Shown here one piece after another: positions 9,761 to 20,014 of a stretch of 64,000 nt of DNA (positions within the stretch are counted from its first letter, which is position 1; each line of letters starts with the position of its first letter). Below the pieces are notes generated by a model, which worked only from the letters and a program-made list of their open reading frames with translations, did no database searches and was not told the origin of the DNA. Location: contig NZ_AOPO01000001.1 in the NCBI RefSeq assembly GCF_000336575.1, positions 62,001 to 126,000 on the forward strand. Direction: 5' to 3'. Source of the stretch: Vreelandella titanicae BH1. GTDB taxonomy: Bacteria > Pseudomonadota > Gammaproteobacteria > Pseudomonadales > Halomonadaceae. A program made the position numbers and the translations under genes.

Positions 9761-10627
9761 ATGCAGAATATGAAAATCGGGTTGATTCAGATGGGCCTGA
9801 AAACCAGCACCGATCTTGAACCAGAAGCTATTCGCGACGCCATGAACGAGGCACATCTGCCAATGATTCAGCAAGCGGCTGACCAGGGCGTGCAGGTGCT
9901 TTGCTTCCAGGAAGTGTTTAACCAGCCCTACTTTTGCCCCAGCCAGGACGGCAAGTGGTACGCCGCCGCCGAGCGGGTACCGGAAGGCCCTACCTGCCAG
10001 ATGATGCAGAAGCTCGCCGCCGAGCACCGCATGGTGATCATCGTGCCGGTGTATGAAGAGACTGAAACCGGTGTTTACTACAACACCGCAGCGGTATTCG
10101 ACGCTGACGGCAGTTACTTAGGCAAGTACCACAAAACCCATATTCCCCAAGTAGCCGGTTTTTGGGAAAAATTCTTCTTCAAGCCGGGAAAATCCAACTG
10201 GCCAGTGTTCGATACTGCCTACGGCAAAATCGGCGTGTATATCTGCTACGACCGTCACTTCCCCGAAGGCTGGCGGGCGCTTGCTCTCAACGGCGCTGAG
10301 GTGATTTTCAACCCTTCCGCCACCGTGGCCGGTCTTTCCCAATACCTGTGGGAGTTAGAGCAACCTGCCTCTGCCGCCGCCAATGGCTGCTTTATCGCTG
10401 CGATCAACCGAGTTGGAACCGAGGCGCCGTGGAACATCGGCGACTTTTACGGCTCCAGCTATATCGTTAACCCCCGCGGCAAAATCGAAGCTCAGGCCAG
10501 CGAAACAGAAGACGAGCTGCTGGTGCACGAGATCGATTTGGACATGGTGCGGGAGGTACGCAACAACTGGCAGTTCTTCCGCGACCGTCGCCCGGAAACC
10601 TATACCCGCCTGACCGACGGTGAATGA
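9761..10627 (+). CDS. Nitrilase-superfamily beta-ureidopropionase (N-carbamoyl-beta-alanine amidohydrolase)
   Basis: Carbon-nitrogen hydrolase of 288 residues. The catalytic triad is visible as Glu51 (CFQEVFNQ), Lys125 (GKYHKTHIP) and Cys162 (VYICYDRHFPEGWR). Its place in front of dihydropyrimidinase and PreT/PreA makes hydrolysis of N-carbamoyl-beta-alanine to beta-alanine, CO2 and ammonia the best function. N-carbamoylputrescine amidase is a close relative with the same motifs, so the substrate rests on the neighbours. The ATG at 9761 follows GAGGGAG; a second ATG lies four codons in. It is cytoplasmic and first in a rightward run of four genes. Confidence 0.9.
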   Translation: MQNMKIGLIQMGLKTSTDLEPEAIRDAMNEAHLPMIQQAADQGVQVLCFQEVFNQPYFCPSQDGKWYAAAERVPEGPTCQMMQKLAAEHRMVIIVPVYEETETGVYYNTAAVFDADGSYLGKYHKTHIPQVAGFWEKFFFKPGKSNWPVFDTAYGKIGVYICYDRHFPEGWRALALNGAEVIFNPSATVAGLSQYLWELEQPASAAANGCFIAAINRVGTEAPWNIGDFYGSSYIVNPRGKIEAQASETEDELLVHEIDLDMVREVRNNWQFFRDRRPETYTRLTDGE

Positions 10628-10671
10628 TTCTGCTGGTAAAAAACAGGTTGCTGGTTAAGTTTTCTATTTAA

Positions 10672-12129
<1,458 letters not shown>

Positions 12130-12163
12130 CAGCTGTGCCCATAACAACAGCGGAGGCTTTACT

Positions 12164-13543
12164 GTGACTAGCCCACTGAACCACCTACCCAGCGCAAAAG
12201 AGGTCGGCACCTACGACCCGGATACGCTGGCAAGCAACTTTAGCGATCTACATCCGCCGCTGACCCATCGCCAGGCGATGATCGAAAGTCAGCGTTGTCT
12301 CTATTGCTTTGATGCGCCCTGCGTCGAGGCTTGCCCGTCGGATATTGATATTCCCAGCTTTATTCGCCAGATCAGCGAGAACAATATCAACGGCGCGGCG
12401 GAAACCATTCTGGAAGCCAACATTTTAGGCGGCAGCTGCGCCCGGGTGTGCCCCACGGAAATTCTTTGCGAGCGTAGCTGCGTGCGCAACCACGACGCCG
12501 AATGCCAGCCGGTGCTGATCGGTTTGCTGCAGCGTCATGCCACCGACCATATGCAGTTCGACGGCCACCCCTTCAAACGCGCCACTTCTACCGGCAGTCA
12601 TGTGGCCGTGGTCGGCGCCGGACCTGCCGGGCTCTCCTGCGCGCACCGACTGGCGATGCTCGGTCATCAGGTGACCATCTTTGAAGCCGAACAAAAGCCT
12701 GGCGGGCTGAACGAGTACGGCATCGCCCGCTACAAAATGACCGACGACTTCGCCCGTAAGGAAGTGGAATTCTTGCTTGAGATCGGTGGCATCGAGATCC
12801 AGTACGGCCAACGGCTGGGCGCAAACCTGGAGCTTGCTACGCTCCATAATCAGTACGATAGCGTGTTTCTCAGCTTGGGCCTGGGCGCTAGCCGTGCCCT
12901 GGGTTTAACCGGGGAGCAAGCACCCGGTCTGATGCCTGCGGTGGACTACATCAAGGTTCTCCGCCAGACCGACGATCTGGGCAGCCTTGCGGTGGCCAAA
13001 CGCTGTATCGTGATTGGCGCGGGCAATACCGCTATCGATATGGCCACCCAAATGGCCCGCTTAGGCGCTACGGAGGTAACGCTGGTTTACCGTCGCGGCG
13101 TGGAAGCCATGTCCGCCACCGACCACGAGCAGGAAATCGCCAAAGCCAACGGCGTGCGGATGGTGACCTGGGCCCAGCCCGACGAGATTCTGCTGGATGA
13201 TCAAGTCCGCGTGACGGGCATGCGCTTTGCCAAGACCCATGATCAAGCGGGCCGCTTAACCCCTACTGGAGAAACCTTTGAGATCGCCGCCGATGCTGTC
13301 TTCACCGCCATCGGCCAAGGCTTCGAAGGCGCGAGCCTAAGCGATACCACCGCCGCTGAGCTTGCCCGGGACGGCGAGCGCATTCACGTTAATGAGATGT
13401 TCCAAACCTCACTGCCCAATGTGTATGCCGGTGGCGACTGTGTGAAGCCCGGTCAAGACCTTACCGTTCAGGCCGTGCAACACGGCAAACTGGCGGCTCA
13501 CGCCATTCATCAGGCGCTTGTCGCCAAGCAGGAGGCCGCATGA
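12164..13543 (+). CDS. preT: NAD-dependent dihydropyrimidine dehydrogenase subunit PreT
   Basis: FAD/FeS subunit that takes electrons from NADH for uracil or thymine reduction with PreA. The 459-residue protein starts with an Fe-S module (Cys45, 48, 53, 57 and Cys92, 96, 102, 106). A dinucleotide fold begins at GAGPAG (151-156), and a second one includes VIGAGNTAIDMA for NAD(P)H. This matches the N-terminal half of mammalian DPYD and the glutamate-synthase small-subunit fold. The GTG at 12164 follows GGAGG. Its stop overlaps the preA start (ATGA), implying translational coupling and equal subunit amounts. Confidence 0.95.
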   Translation: MTSPLNHLPSAKEVGTYDPDTLASNFSDLHPPLTHRQAMIESQRCLYCFDAPCVEACPSDIDIPSFIRQISENNINGAAETILEANILGGSCARVCPTEILCERSCVRNHDAECQPVLIGLLQRHATDHMQFDGHPFKRATSTGSHVAVVGAGPAGLSCAHRLAMLGHQVTIFEAEQKPGGLNEYGIARYKMTDDFARKEVEFLLEIGGIEIQYGQRLGANLELATLHNQYDSVFLSLGLGASRALGLTGEQAPGLMPAVDYIKVLRQTDDLGSLAVAKRCIVIGAGNTAIDMATQMARLGATEVTLVYRRGVEAMSATDHEQEIAKANGVRMVTWAQPDEILLDDQVRVTGMRFAKTHDQAGRLTPTGETFEIAADAVFTAIGQGFEGASLSDTTAAELARDGERIHVNEMFQTSLPNVYAGGDCVKPGQDLTVQAVQHGKLAAHAIHQALVAKQEAA

Positions 13544-14874
13544 ACACACTCACTTTTACACCACCGGGTAAGAAAGACAGCGGTGACAGCGTGGTTAATG
13601 GCGTTGATCTATCGGTTAACTTTGCTGGCATTAAAGCCCCCAATCCATTCTGGCTGGCCTCTGCACCGCCCACCGATAAAGCCTACAACGTGGTACGCGC
13701 CTATGAAGCTGGCTGGGGCGGCGTGGTATGGAAAACCCTTGGCGAAGAGCCGCCTGCGGTGAATGTCTCCTCCCGCTACTCAGCCCACTACGGAAAAAAC
13801 CGCGAGGTGATCGGCTTTAACAATATCGAGCTGATTACCGACCGCTCGCTGGAGATCAACCTTAAAGAAATCACTCAGGTGAAAAAGGACTGGCCCGATC
13901 GTGCGCTGATCGTTTCCATTATGGTGCCCTGTAATGAAGAAGCCTGGGCCTACATTCTGCCGCTAGTGGAAGCCACTGGCGCGGACGGCATCGAGCTCAA
14001 CCTGGGTTGCCCCCACGGAATGCCGGAGCGCGGCATGGGCGCGGCGGTGGGCCAAAACCCCGACCTGATCGAGAAAGTCACCTACTGGTGCAAGAAGCAT
14101 TACTCCAAACCGGTAATCGTCAAACTCACACCTAATATCACCGATATTCGCGTCGGTGCCCAAGCAGCACTGCGGGGTGGGGCCGACGCGGTATCGCTGA
14201 TCAATACCATCAACTCGATTACCAGTATCGACCTGGACAATATGGTCGCCAAGCCCACCGTCGGCCACCAGAGCACTCACGGCGGCTACTGCGGTAGCGC
14301 TGTCAAACCCATCGCGATGAACATGGTGGCGGAAATCGCCCGCGACCCGGCCACACCAACTCTGCCCATCTCCGGCATTGGCGGCATTTCCACCTGGCGG
14401 GATGCGGCGGAGTTTATCGCCCTAGGTGCCGGCAGCGTGCAGGTGTGTACGGCAGCGATGCTCAACGGCTTTAGGATTGTGGAGGAGATGAAAGACGGCC
14501 TCTCTCGCTGGATGGCGGAAAAAGGCTACGACTCCATCGAGGCGTTCTCCCGTAAGGCGATACCGCAAACCACCGACTGGAAACACCTCGACATCAACTT
14601 CAAAACCATCGCCAAGATCGATCAGGATTTGTGCATCGAGTGCGGCCGCTGTTATATCGCCTGCGAGGATACCTCCCACCAGTCGATTGCCAAGCTCACC
14701 GAGCAGGACGGCGCGCGACGCTATGAAGTGATCGAAGAGGAGTGTGTGGGCTGTAACCTTTGCCAGATCACTTGCCCAGTAGATAACTGCATCACCATGG
14801 TGCCCCAGGAGACCGGCCAACCCTTCCTGGCCTGGGATAACGACCCACGCAATCCTTTCCGGGTCGCCTCTTAA
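13540..14874 (+). CDS. preA: NAD-dependent dihydropyrimidine dehydrogenase subunit PreA
   Basis: FMN-containing catalytic subunit that reduces uracil or thymine to the 5,6-dihydro form. The TIM-barrel part has NPFWLASAPPTDK, the catalytic-loop cysteine in NLGCPHGMPERGMG, and SGIGGISTWRDA for FMN phosphate binding. Two 4Fe-4S motifs close the protein, CIECGRCYIAC and CVGCNLCQITCP. The length of 444 residues is slightly over that of E. coli PreA because of a longer N-terminus. It is last in the operon and followed by a hairpin terminator at 14917-14941. Confidence 0.95.
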   Translation: MNTLTFTPPGKKDSGDSVVNGVDLSVNFAGIKAPNPFWLASAPPTDKAYNVVRAYEAGWGGVVWKTLGEEPPAVNVSSRYSAHYGKNREVIGFNNIELITDRSLEINLKEITQVKKDWPDRALIVSIMVPCNEEAWAYILPLVEATGADGIELNLGCPHGMPERGMGAAVGQNPDLIEKVTYWCKKHYSKPVIVKLTPNITDIRVGAQAALRGGADAVSLINTINSITSIDLDNMVAKPTVGHQSTHGGYCGSAVKPIAMNMVAEIARDPATPTLPISGIGGISTWRDAAEFIALGAGSVQVCTAAMLNGFRIVEEMKDGLSRWMAEKGYDSIEAFSRKAIPQTTDWKHLDINFKTIAKIDQDLCIECGRCYIACEDTSHQSIAKLTEQDGARRYEVIEEECVGCNLCQITCPVDNCITMVPQETGQPFLAWDNDPRNPFRVAS

Positions 14875-14916
14875 CCTCTTTACCCTCTTTTTTTTAAACA
14901 GCCGTTAGCGCTACCC

Positions 14917-14941
14917 ACCGCCCTCAGTTTGTGAGGGCGGT
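14917..14941 (+). terminator. Hairpin terminator after preA
   Basis: A perfect 10-bp inverted repeat, ACCGCCCTCA and its complement, with a 5-base loop, 43 bp downstream of the preA stop. The following bases include TTTT after CGCG, so this is a GC-rich intrinsic terminator with a short U stretch. Confidence 0.75.
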
Positions 14942-15051
14942 CGCGTTTTCTGCAACATACTGTTCCATCACCCAGTAGCGACAAAAGTCAGCATCCTTGA
15001 GAACATGAGAAAACATCGCATATAAAATTCTTTCTCACAAAAGGAAACCCA

Positions 15052-15915
15052 ATGAGGTTCGCTACCACTACCACCGCTATACTCTTAGCAACTGCCAGCG
15101 CCACCGCGAGCGCCGACCAGCGAATCGCCACCTTCGACTTAGGCAGCCTGGATACGCTGGATGCACTAGGTTTAAACGAGCAGGTAGTGGGTGTACCGAA
15201 AGCCAGCCTGCCTGGCTATCTTGAGCAGTATGCAGCCGATGACGTCACCGATATTGGCGGCCTGCGCTCACCGGATATGGATGCCCTTGGCGAAAGCGAG
15301 CCTAGCCTGATTCTTTACACTGGCCGCCAGGGTGAGTGGGAAGAGGGGCTTGGCGAAATCGCCCCGCTGCTCAACACCAGCCTACAGGGTGACGACTACC
15401 TGGCTACTTTTGACACTAATGTACGCGAACTAGCGAGTCGTTTAGCAGTGGAAAGCAAAGCCGAAGAGGCGCTTGGTACACTGCATGCCGAGATTGAGAC
15501 CCAGCGCGAAGCGCTAAGCAACGCTCCTCGCACGCTGGTGGTAACCCACAACGGCGGCAATCTGATGCTGAATCAGCACCCGGTCGTTCACGACGTACTG
15601 GGCATTGCAGCATTAGAGATGCCCGAAAGTGTCACTTCTGAAACCCGCGGTACCCGTACCTTTACCCCGCTTTCTCCTGAGGCGATTAGCGAAATTGATC
15701 CGCAGGTCGTACTGGTGATTGATCGCAGCGCCGCGATTGGCGATGAACCCGCCGACGCGGATGCCTTAGCGCAAACGCTCTTAGATGCGGGAGCTGAGAA
15801 AGCGCGGGTCATTATGCTAACGCCCGCGCTGTGGTACCTCTCCGGCGGCGGCCTGCAGAGTCTGGCGCTACAGGTTGAAGAAGTTGCAGTAGCACTAAAC
15901 TCGTCAGGTAACTAA
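15052..15915 (+). CDS. Siderophore-type ABC transporter substrate-binding protein
   Basis: A 287-residue periplasmic binding protein of the iron-complex class (CeuE/FecB-like fold). It has a Sec signal peptide (about residues 1-21, ending ATASA), an early VVGVPKASLP segment, and IDPQVVLVIDRSAAIG near the end. It has no permease or ATPase next to it, so it must use another importer or act as a scavenger. A TGAGAAA inverted repeat (15006-15012 and 15031-15037) flanks a TATAAA at 15021 and may be an operator; it does not look like a good Fur box. The ligand is unknown: iron-siderophore is the family expectation, haem or cobalamin are possible. Confidence 0.8.
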   Translation: MRFATTTTAILLATASATASADQRIATFDLGSLDTLDALGLNEQVVGVPKASLPGYLEQYAADDVTDIGGLRSPDMDALGESEPSLILYTGRQGEWEEGLGEIAPLLNTSLQGDDYLATFDTNVRELASRLAVESKAEEALGTLHAEIETQREALSNAPRTLVVTHNGGNLMLNQHPVVHDVLGIAALEMPESVTSETRGTRTFTPLSPEAISEIDPQVVLVIDRSAAIGDEPADADALAQTLLDAGAEKARVIMLTPALWYLSGGGLQSLALQVEEVAVALNSSGN

Positions 15916-15924
15916 GCGCTCACT

Positions 15925-15958
15925 CCCCCCCCCCCTCTTACAGCAATGGCGGAGGGGG
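15925..15958. terminator. Possible bidirectional terminator with 11-C run
   Basis: Between the binding protein gene and the convergent chemoreceptor lies a run of 11 cytosines (15925-15935). Its end pairs with GAGGGGG at 15952-15958 (7-bp stem, 14-base loop). It could terminate transcription from both sides. The hairpin is modest. Confidence 0.35.
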
Positions 15959-15986
15959 AAACGCAGCCTAAGCGGCGAGAAACGCT

Positions 15987-16421
15987 GGCTTAAAAAGCTT
16001 CCCAATCATCTTCAGCGCTAGCCGTGGTTTGGCTACGCGTCGCTGGCCGCATCAGCGCTGGTGTCTGTTGAGATGAGTGTTGTGGCGTGTGCTGGGGCGA
16101 GGTAAGCGGGGCGTGTTGCGTACGGCTCTCCCCCTCAGTTAAACGAAAAGCCGAGACAACGCTTTCAAGCCGCGCCGCCTGTTCTTCCAACGAGCTGGCC
16201 GCTGACGACGCCTGCTGAACCAGGGCCGCGTTCTGCTGGGTCACTTCATCCATTTGGGCAACCGCTTGGTTGACCTGCTCAATACCCGAACTCTGCTCCT
16301 GAGAAGCCGCGGAGATTTCATCCATAATATCGGTCACCCGGCGCACAGAGGAGACCACATCCCGCATCGTAGCACCGGCGCTTTCGACTAATGCTGAGCC
16401 CTCTTTCACCTGGGTGGATGA
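15987..16421. repeat. 435-bp identical tract shared by the two chemoreceptor genes (copy A)
   Basis: By eye this stretch matches 18024-18458 base for base (offset 2037). It starts 3 bp outside the stop codon and covers the C-terminal 140 or so codons. It ends abruptly at a T/C difference at 16422. Synonymous differences are frequent just beyond it, with further short identical patches. This is the pattern of gene conversion. Confidence 0.85.
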
Positions 16422-17681
16422 TGCCTCGATCAATGCCTTGATCTCTTTCGCCGCATCCGCACTGCGACTCGCTAGGTTACGTACTTCGCTGGCCACTACC
16501 GCAAAGCCCCGGCCTTGCTCACCTGCCCGCGCCGCTTCCACGGAAGCATTGAGTGCCAAGATATTGGTTTGAAAGGCGATAGAGTCGATAACGGTAATAA
16601 TATCCGCCACTTTTTGCGAGCTGCTAGAGATATCATGCATAGTGGTAATCACCTGCTCAACCACTTCGCCACCGCTGCTAGCAGTGCTTGAGGCATCGTT
16701 CGCCAACTGGCTGGCCTGGCGGGCGTTATCGGCATTCTGTTTAACAGTAGCAGTTAACTGCTCCATGCTAGCAGCGGTTTCCTGCAGCGAAGCAGCCTGC
16801 TGCTCTGTGCGTGAGGATAGATCCGCATTGCCACTGGCAATTTCACGCGCGCCGATATGAATCGAGCCGCTACCATCGCGTACTTCGGAGACTGTTTTAG
16901 ATAAATTGCTTTGCATATGCTGCATAGCGCTAAACAGCTTGCCAATCTCGTTACGCCCGCGATCACTGACTTTGCCTGAAAGATCGTTTTTAGCGATACG
17001 CTCAAAGTGTAAGACTGCCTCATTCAGCGGTTTAACAATGGCACCTACCATGGCGATGCGCACAAAGAGAATTATTAATGCAGCAATCAAAAGCACAGCT
17101 AAATCAATATAACCAATCAGTTGCATATCGCGTTCATAATCATCAACCATTAAGTGATTTTGTTCAGCCATATAGTCATTATAGGCAATCACTGCCTCTA
17201 TTAACTGTTCATTTAAATCACTAACCGTCGACCTTGCAGCGCTAAACCGAGCCTCATCACCCGTCTTTAACGTTTCTGCTAGCGGTATAATTCCCTGTTG
17301 CATTAAGTTATTAAAATTAGCAATCACTGTTTCAGCCAGCGCTGAACTCGGACTGGTTGCTTCAAACTCGGAAAAATAATCTTGAGCAGCCTGTTGATTA
17401 GTTTGCGCTCGATTTAAATAATCACGAGCCGAACTAGCATCACCATTTTCCGTTGCATCGAAACTATTGATATAAAAAAGCTGTGTATAAGCGATAGATT
17501 GCTGACTACGGCCTAGGGCTAAGGTGCGATCAGCTGAAAGGTCTATCTCTTCAAGTGCAGTGCTTCCTTCTTCGCCCGATCGGTAACCAAGAAACGCAAT
17601 TATTATTATTAAAAATGCAAAAATGGCCAAAACAAGAGTTAATCCCATTTTCACTGAAATATTACTAAGCAATCTATTCAT
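15990..17681 (-). CDS. Methyl-accepting chemotaxis protein (copy 1 of tandem pair)
   Basis: Transmembrane chemoreceptor of 563 residues from the chosen ATG at 17681 (MNRLLSN), which matches the start of the neighbouring paralogue. An upstream in-frame start at 17708 would add nine residues. TM1 is near residues 11-33, a four-helix-bundle periplasmic sensor follows (about 35-185), then TM2, HAMP and a long signalling coiled coil. The hairpin tip is recognisable in [34 protein letters not shown] (split here as [18 protein letters not shown] and [15 protein letters not shown]). The protein ends DWEAF, an xWxxF pentapeptide expected to tether CheR. Sensor domains of the two copies differ, but the 3' ends are identical (see repeat entries). 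The ligand is unknown. Confidence 0.93.
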   Translation of the reverse strand: MNRLLSNISVKMGLTLVLAIFAFLIIIIAFLGYRSGEEGSTALEEIDLSADRTLALGRSQQSIAYTQLFYINSFDATENGDASSARDYLNRAQTNQQAAQDYFSEFEATSPSSALAETVIANFNNLMQQGIIPLAETLKTGDEARFSAARSTVSDLNEQLIEAVIAYNDYMAEQNHLMVDDYERDMQLIGYIDLAVLLIAALIILFVRIAMVGAIVKPLNEAVLHFERIAKNDLSGKVSDRGRNEIGKLFSAMQHMQSNLSKTVSEVRDGSGSIHIGAREIASGNADLSSRTEQQAASLQETAASMEQLTATVKQNADNARQASQLANDASSTASSGGEVVEQVITTMHDISSSSQKVADIITVIDSIAFQTNILALNASVEAARAGEQGRGFAVVASEVRNLASRSADAAKEIKALIEASSTQVKEGSALVESAGATMRDVVSSVRRVTDIMDEISAASQEQSSGIEQVNQAVAQMDEVTQQNAALVQQASSAASSLEEQAARLESVVSAFRLTEGESRTQHAPLTSPQHTPQHSSQQTPALMRPATRSQTTASAEDDWEAF

Positions 17682-17902
17682 AGTTAAGAAACCTCGATTC
17701 CGGAGCATTTACACTTCGGTTCTGATTTAAATCAATGGAGGAAACTGATCGCCCCCTATTAAACCAGGAAAAATCAACAACCTTTTGTGTTATCTGATAT
17801 TACACCCCTCACTCAACCTAGAACATCGAGTTCATATTTTTTAACAATTGACCTGTTTGCAAGCTAACTACTATCTAAAGAAATTAATTACTTATAAATA
17901 TT

Positions 17903-17928
17903 CGCGCGAGTGATCTCTCACCCGCGCG
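17903..17928 (-). terminator. Hairpin between the two chemoreceptor genes
   Basis: An 11-bp stem with one mismatch (CGCGCGAGTGA against TCACCCGCGCG) and a 4-base loop, about 100 bp downstream of the copy 2 stop. It is followed on the leftward strand by AATATTTA rather than a clean U run. The rest of the 345-bp gap (17682-18026) holds no gene and is AT-rich; copy 1 presumably has its own promoter there. Confidence 0.5.
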
Positions 17929-18023
17929 TTAGGTTTTGCTTTAAGTCTATGCAGCTTTTCTTGCCCAGAACTGCAGCTGAGCGGCCGAGATGATTGAGCT
18001 ATTGAAACTAAAATAAACCCTAA

Positions 18024-18458
18024 GGCTTAAAAAGCTTCCCAATCATCTTCAGCGCTAGCCGTGGTTTGGCTACGCGTCGCTGGCCGCATCAGCGCTGGTG
18101 TCTGTTGAGATGAGTGTTGTGGCGTGTGCTGGGGCGAGGTAAGCGGGGCGTGTTGCGTACGGCTCTCCCCCTCAGTTAAACGAAAAGCCGAGACAACGCT
18201 TTCAAGCCGCGCCGCCTGTTCTTCCAACGAGCTGGCCGCTGACGACGCCTGCTGAACCAGGGCCGCGTTCTGCTGGGTCACTTCATCCATTTGGGCAACC
18301 GCTTGGTTGACCTGCTCAATACCCGAACTCTGCTCCTGAGAAGCCGCGGAGATTTCATCCATAATATCGGTCACCCGGCGCACAGAGGAGACCACATCCC
18401 GCATCGTAGCACCGGCGCTTTCGACTAATGCTGAGCCCTCTTTCACCTGGGTGGATGA
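18024..18458. repeat. 435-bp identical tract shared by the two chemoreceptor genes (copy B)
   Basis: Partner of 15987-16421. The identity begins 3 bp beyond the copy 2 stop codon and ends at position 18459. It encodes the descending arm of the signalling coiled coil and the DWEAF tail. Confidence 0.85.
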
Positions 18459-19718
18459 CGCCTCAATCAGTGCTTTGATCTCTTTGGCGGCATCGGCACT
18501 GCGGCTGGCCAGGTTACGCACTTCACTCGCCACCACGGCAAAACCACGACCCTGTTCGCCTGCCCGCGCTGCTTCCACAGAAGCATTGAGTGCCAAGATA
18601 TTGGTTTGAAAGGCGATAGAGTCGATAACGGTAATAATATCCGCCACTTTTTGCGAGCTGCTAGAAATACCGTGCATGGTGGTAATCACTTGCTCAACCA
18701 CTTCACCACCGTTGCTTGCAGTGCTTGAGGCATCGTTCGCCAACTGGCTGGCCTGGCGGGCGTTATCGGCATTCTGTTTAACGGTAGCGGTTAACTGCTC
18801 CATGCTGGCGGCGGTTTCCTGCAGGGAAGACGCCTGCTGCTCGGTACGCGAGGATAGATCCGAGTTACCACTGGCAATCTCACGCGCCCCGATATGAATC
18901 GAACCGCTGCTATCGCGTACCTCAGAAACGGTTTTAACCAAATTACTTTGCATATGCTGCATAGCACTAAACAGCTTGCCGATCTCATTGCTACCACGGT
19001 CATCTACTTTACCAGAGAGATCATTTTGGGCAATACGCTCAAAATGCTCCACTGCTTCGTTTAGTGGTTTTACAATAGAGCCCACCATCGCGATGCGAAC
19101 AAACAGAACGATTAACGCGGCAATCAAAAGTACAGCGATATCAATATAAGTAAGAAACTGCATGCCGCTCTCATAATCGGCAATCATCGACTTGTTTCGT
19201 TCAGCCCGATGATCATTGTAAGCACTAACAGCCTCAATTAACTGCTGATTTAAGTCACTCACCATTTCCCTTGCGGTATTAAACTGACTGCTGTTACCCG
19301 TATTCAATGCCTCCTCTAAGGGGATAATCCCCCGTTGGATCAAGCTCTCATAGGTGGCAATCACGGTATCAGAAAGTGCCGACTCAGGATTGGTGGCTTT
19401 AAACTCTGTAAAGTAATCTTGCGCAACTCGCTGAGCATCTTGGGCCCGAGCCAGGTAGTCACGGGATGAACTGGCATCACCTTTCTCAAACGCATCGAAG
19501 CTACTAACGTAGAAAAGCTGAGCGTAGGCTATGGATCGTTGACTGCGGCTAAGTGCTAAAGTGCGATCACCTGATAGGTCAAGCTCTTTTAACGAAGTAC
19601 TGCCCTCTTCGCCTGCCTGATAGCCTAGAAAGGCAATGGTTATTATTAATAATGAAAAGATGGCCAAAACAAGGGTTAAACCCAGTTTGACGGATAGATT
19701 ACTAAGTACACGATTCAT
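18027..19718 (-). CDS. Methyl-accepting chemotaxis protein (copy 2 of tandem pair)
   Basis: A 563-residue chemoreceptor with the same plan as its downstream neighbour: TM1 near 11-33, four-helix-bundle sensor, TM2 near 188-212, HAMP, signalling domain and C-terminal DWEAF tether. The N-terminal sensor is clearly homologous to copy 1 but has many substitutions, which suggests the pair responds to different or differently sensitive ligands. GGAGG lies upstream of the ATG. A sigma-28 flagellar-type promoter is visible about 118 bp upstream (19836-19862), so this gene belongs to the motility regulon. Confidence 0.94.
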   Translation of the reverse strand: MNRVLSNLSVKLGLTLVLAIFSLLIITIAFLGYQAGEEGSTSLKELDLSGDRTLALSRSQRSIAYAQLFYVSSFDAFEKGDASSSRDYLARAQDAQRVAQDYFTEFKATNPESALSDTVIATYESLIQRGIIPLEEALNTGNSSQFNTAREMVSDLNQQLIEAVSAYNDHRAERNKSMIADYESGMQFLTYIDIAVLLIAALIVLFVRIAMVGSIVKPLNEAVEHFERIAQNDLSGKVDDRGSNEIGKLFSAMQHMQSNLVKTVSEVRDSSGSIHIGAREIASGNSDLSSRTEQQASSLQETAASMEQLTATVKQNADNARQASQLANDASSTASNGGEVVEQVITTMHGISSSSQKVADIITVIDSIAFQTNILALNASVEAARAGEQGRGFAVVASEVRNLASRSADAAKEIKALIEASSTQVKEGSALVESAGATMRDVVSSVRRVTDIMDEISAASQEQSSGIEQVNQAVAQMDEVTQQNAALVQQASSAASSLEEQAARLESVVSAFRLTEGESRTQHAPLTSPQHTPQHSSQQTPALMRPATRSQTTASAEDDWEAF

Positions 19719-19835
19719 ATGCGGAATGCCTCCAGGCCAGATCCATTAGCTTTTGGCAATTTATATAATCTAGCTAGAGCACTTCCAGCGGCTTTAGATT
19801 AACTTAAATCGACCAATATCTTTTACGAGGAACTG

Positions 19836-19862
19836 CTATCGGCCTGGATAGCATAGACTTTA
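19836..19862 (-). promoter_or_regulatory. Sigma-28 (FliA) promoter for the upstream chemoreceptor
   Basis: On the leftward strand the sequence reads TAAAGTCT, 11 bases, GCCGATAG. The enterobacterial sigma-28 consensus is TAAAGTTT-N11-GCCGATAA, so 14 of 16 positions match with exact spacing. It lies about 118 bp upstream of the 19718 start. I found no equivalent in front of copy 1. Confidence 0.75.
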
Positions 19863-19960
19863 GTCTAGCTTGAAAATTATTTTCACAAATGAAAATAGAA
19901 ACGATTTGCAAACAGCAGTGAACGGAGTGGTAGGCGCATTGAATATCGGTGCAGAGGCTA

Positions 19961-19995
19961 TCTTAGCCGTGGATTGGTCAAGGCCACGGCTAAGA
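19961..19995. terminator. Hairpin downstream of the RND pump operon
   Basis: A perfect 12-bp inverted repeat (TCTTAGCCGTGG and complement) with an 11-base loop, about 20 bp past the RND permease stop. There is no U run on either side, so it may act as a 3'-end stabiliser or a weak terminator. Confidence 0.5.
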
Positions 19996-20014
19996 TGAAA
20001 GGAGTCTGCTCGAG

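Noticed and set aside
15925..15935. Run of 11 cytosines as a phase-variation tract
   Set aside because: It lies between two convergent genes and downstream of both, so length changes would not alter a reading frame or promoter.
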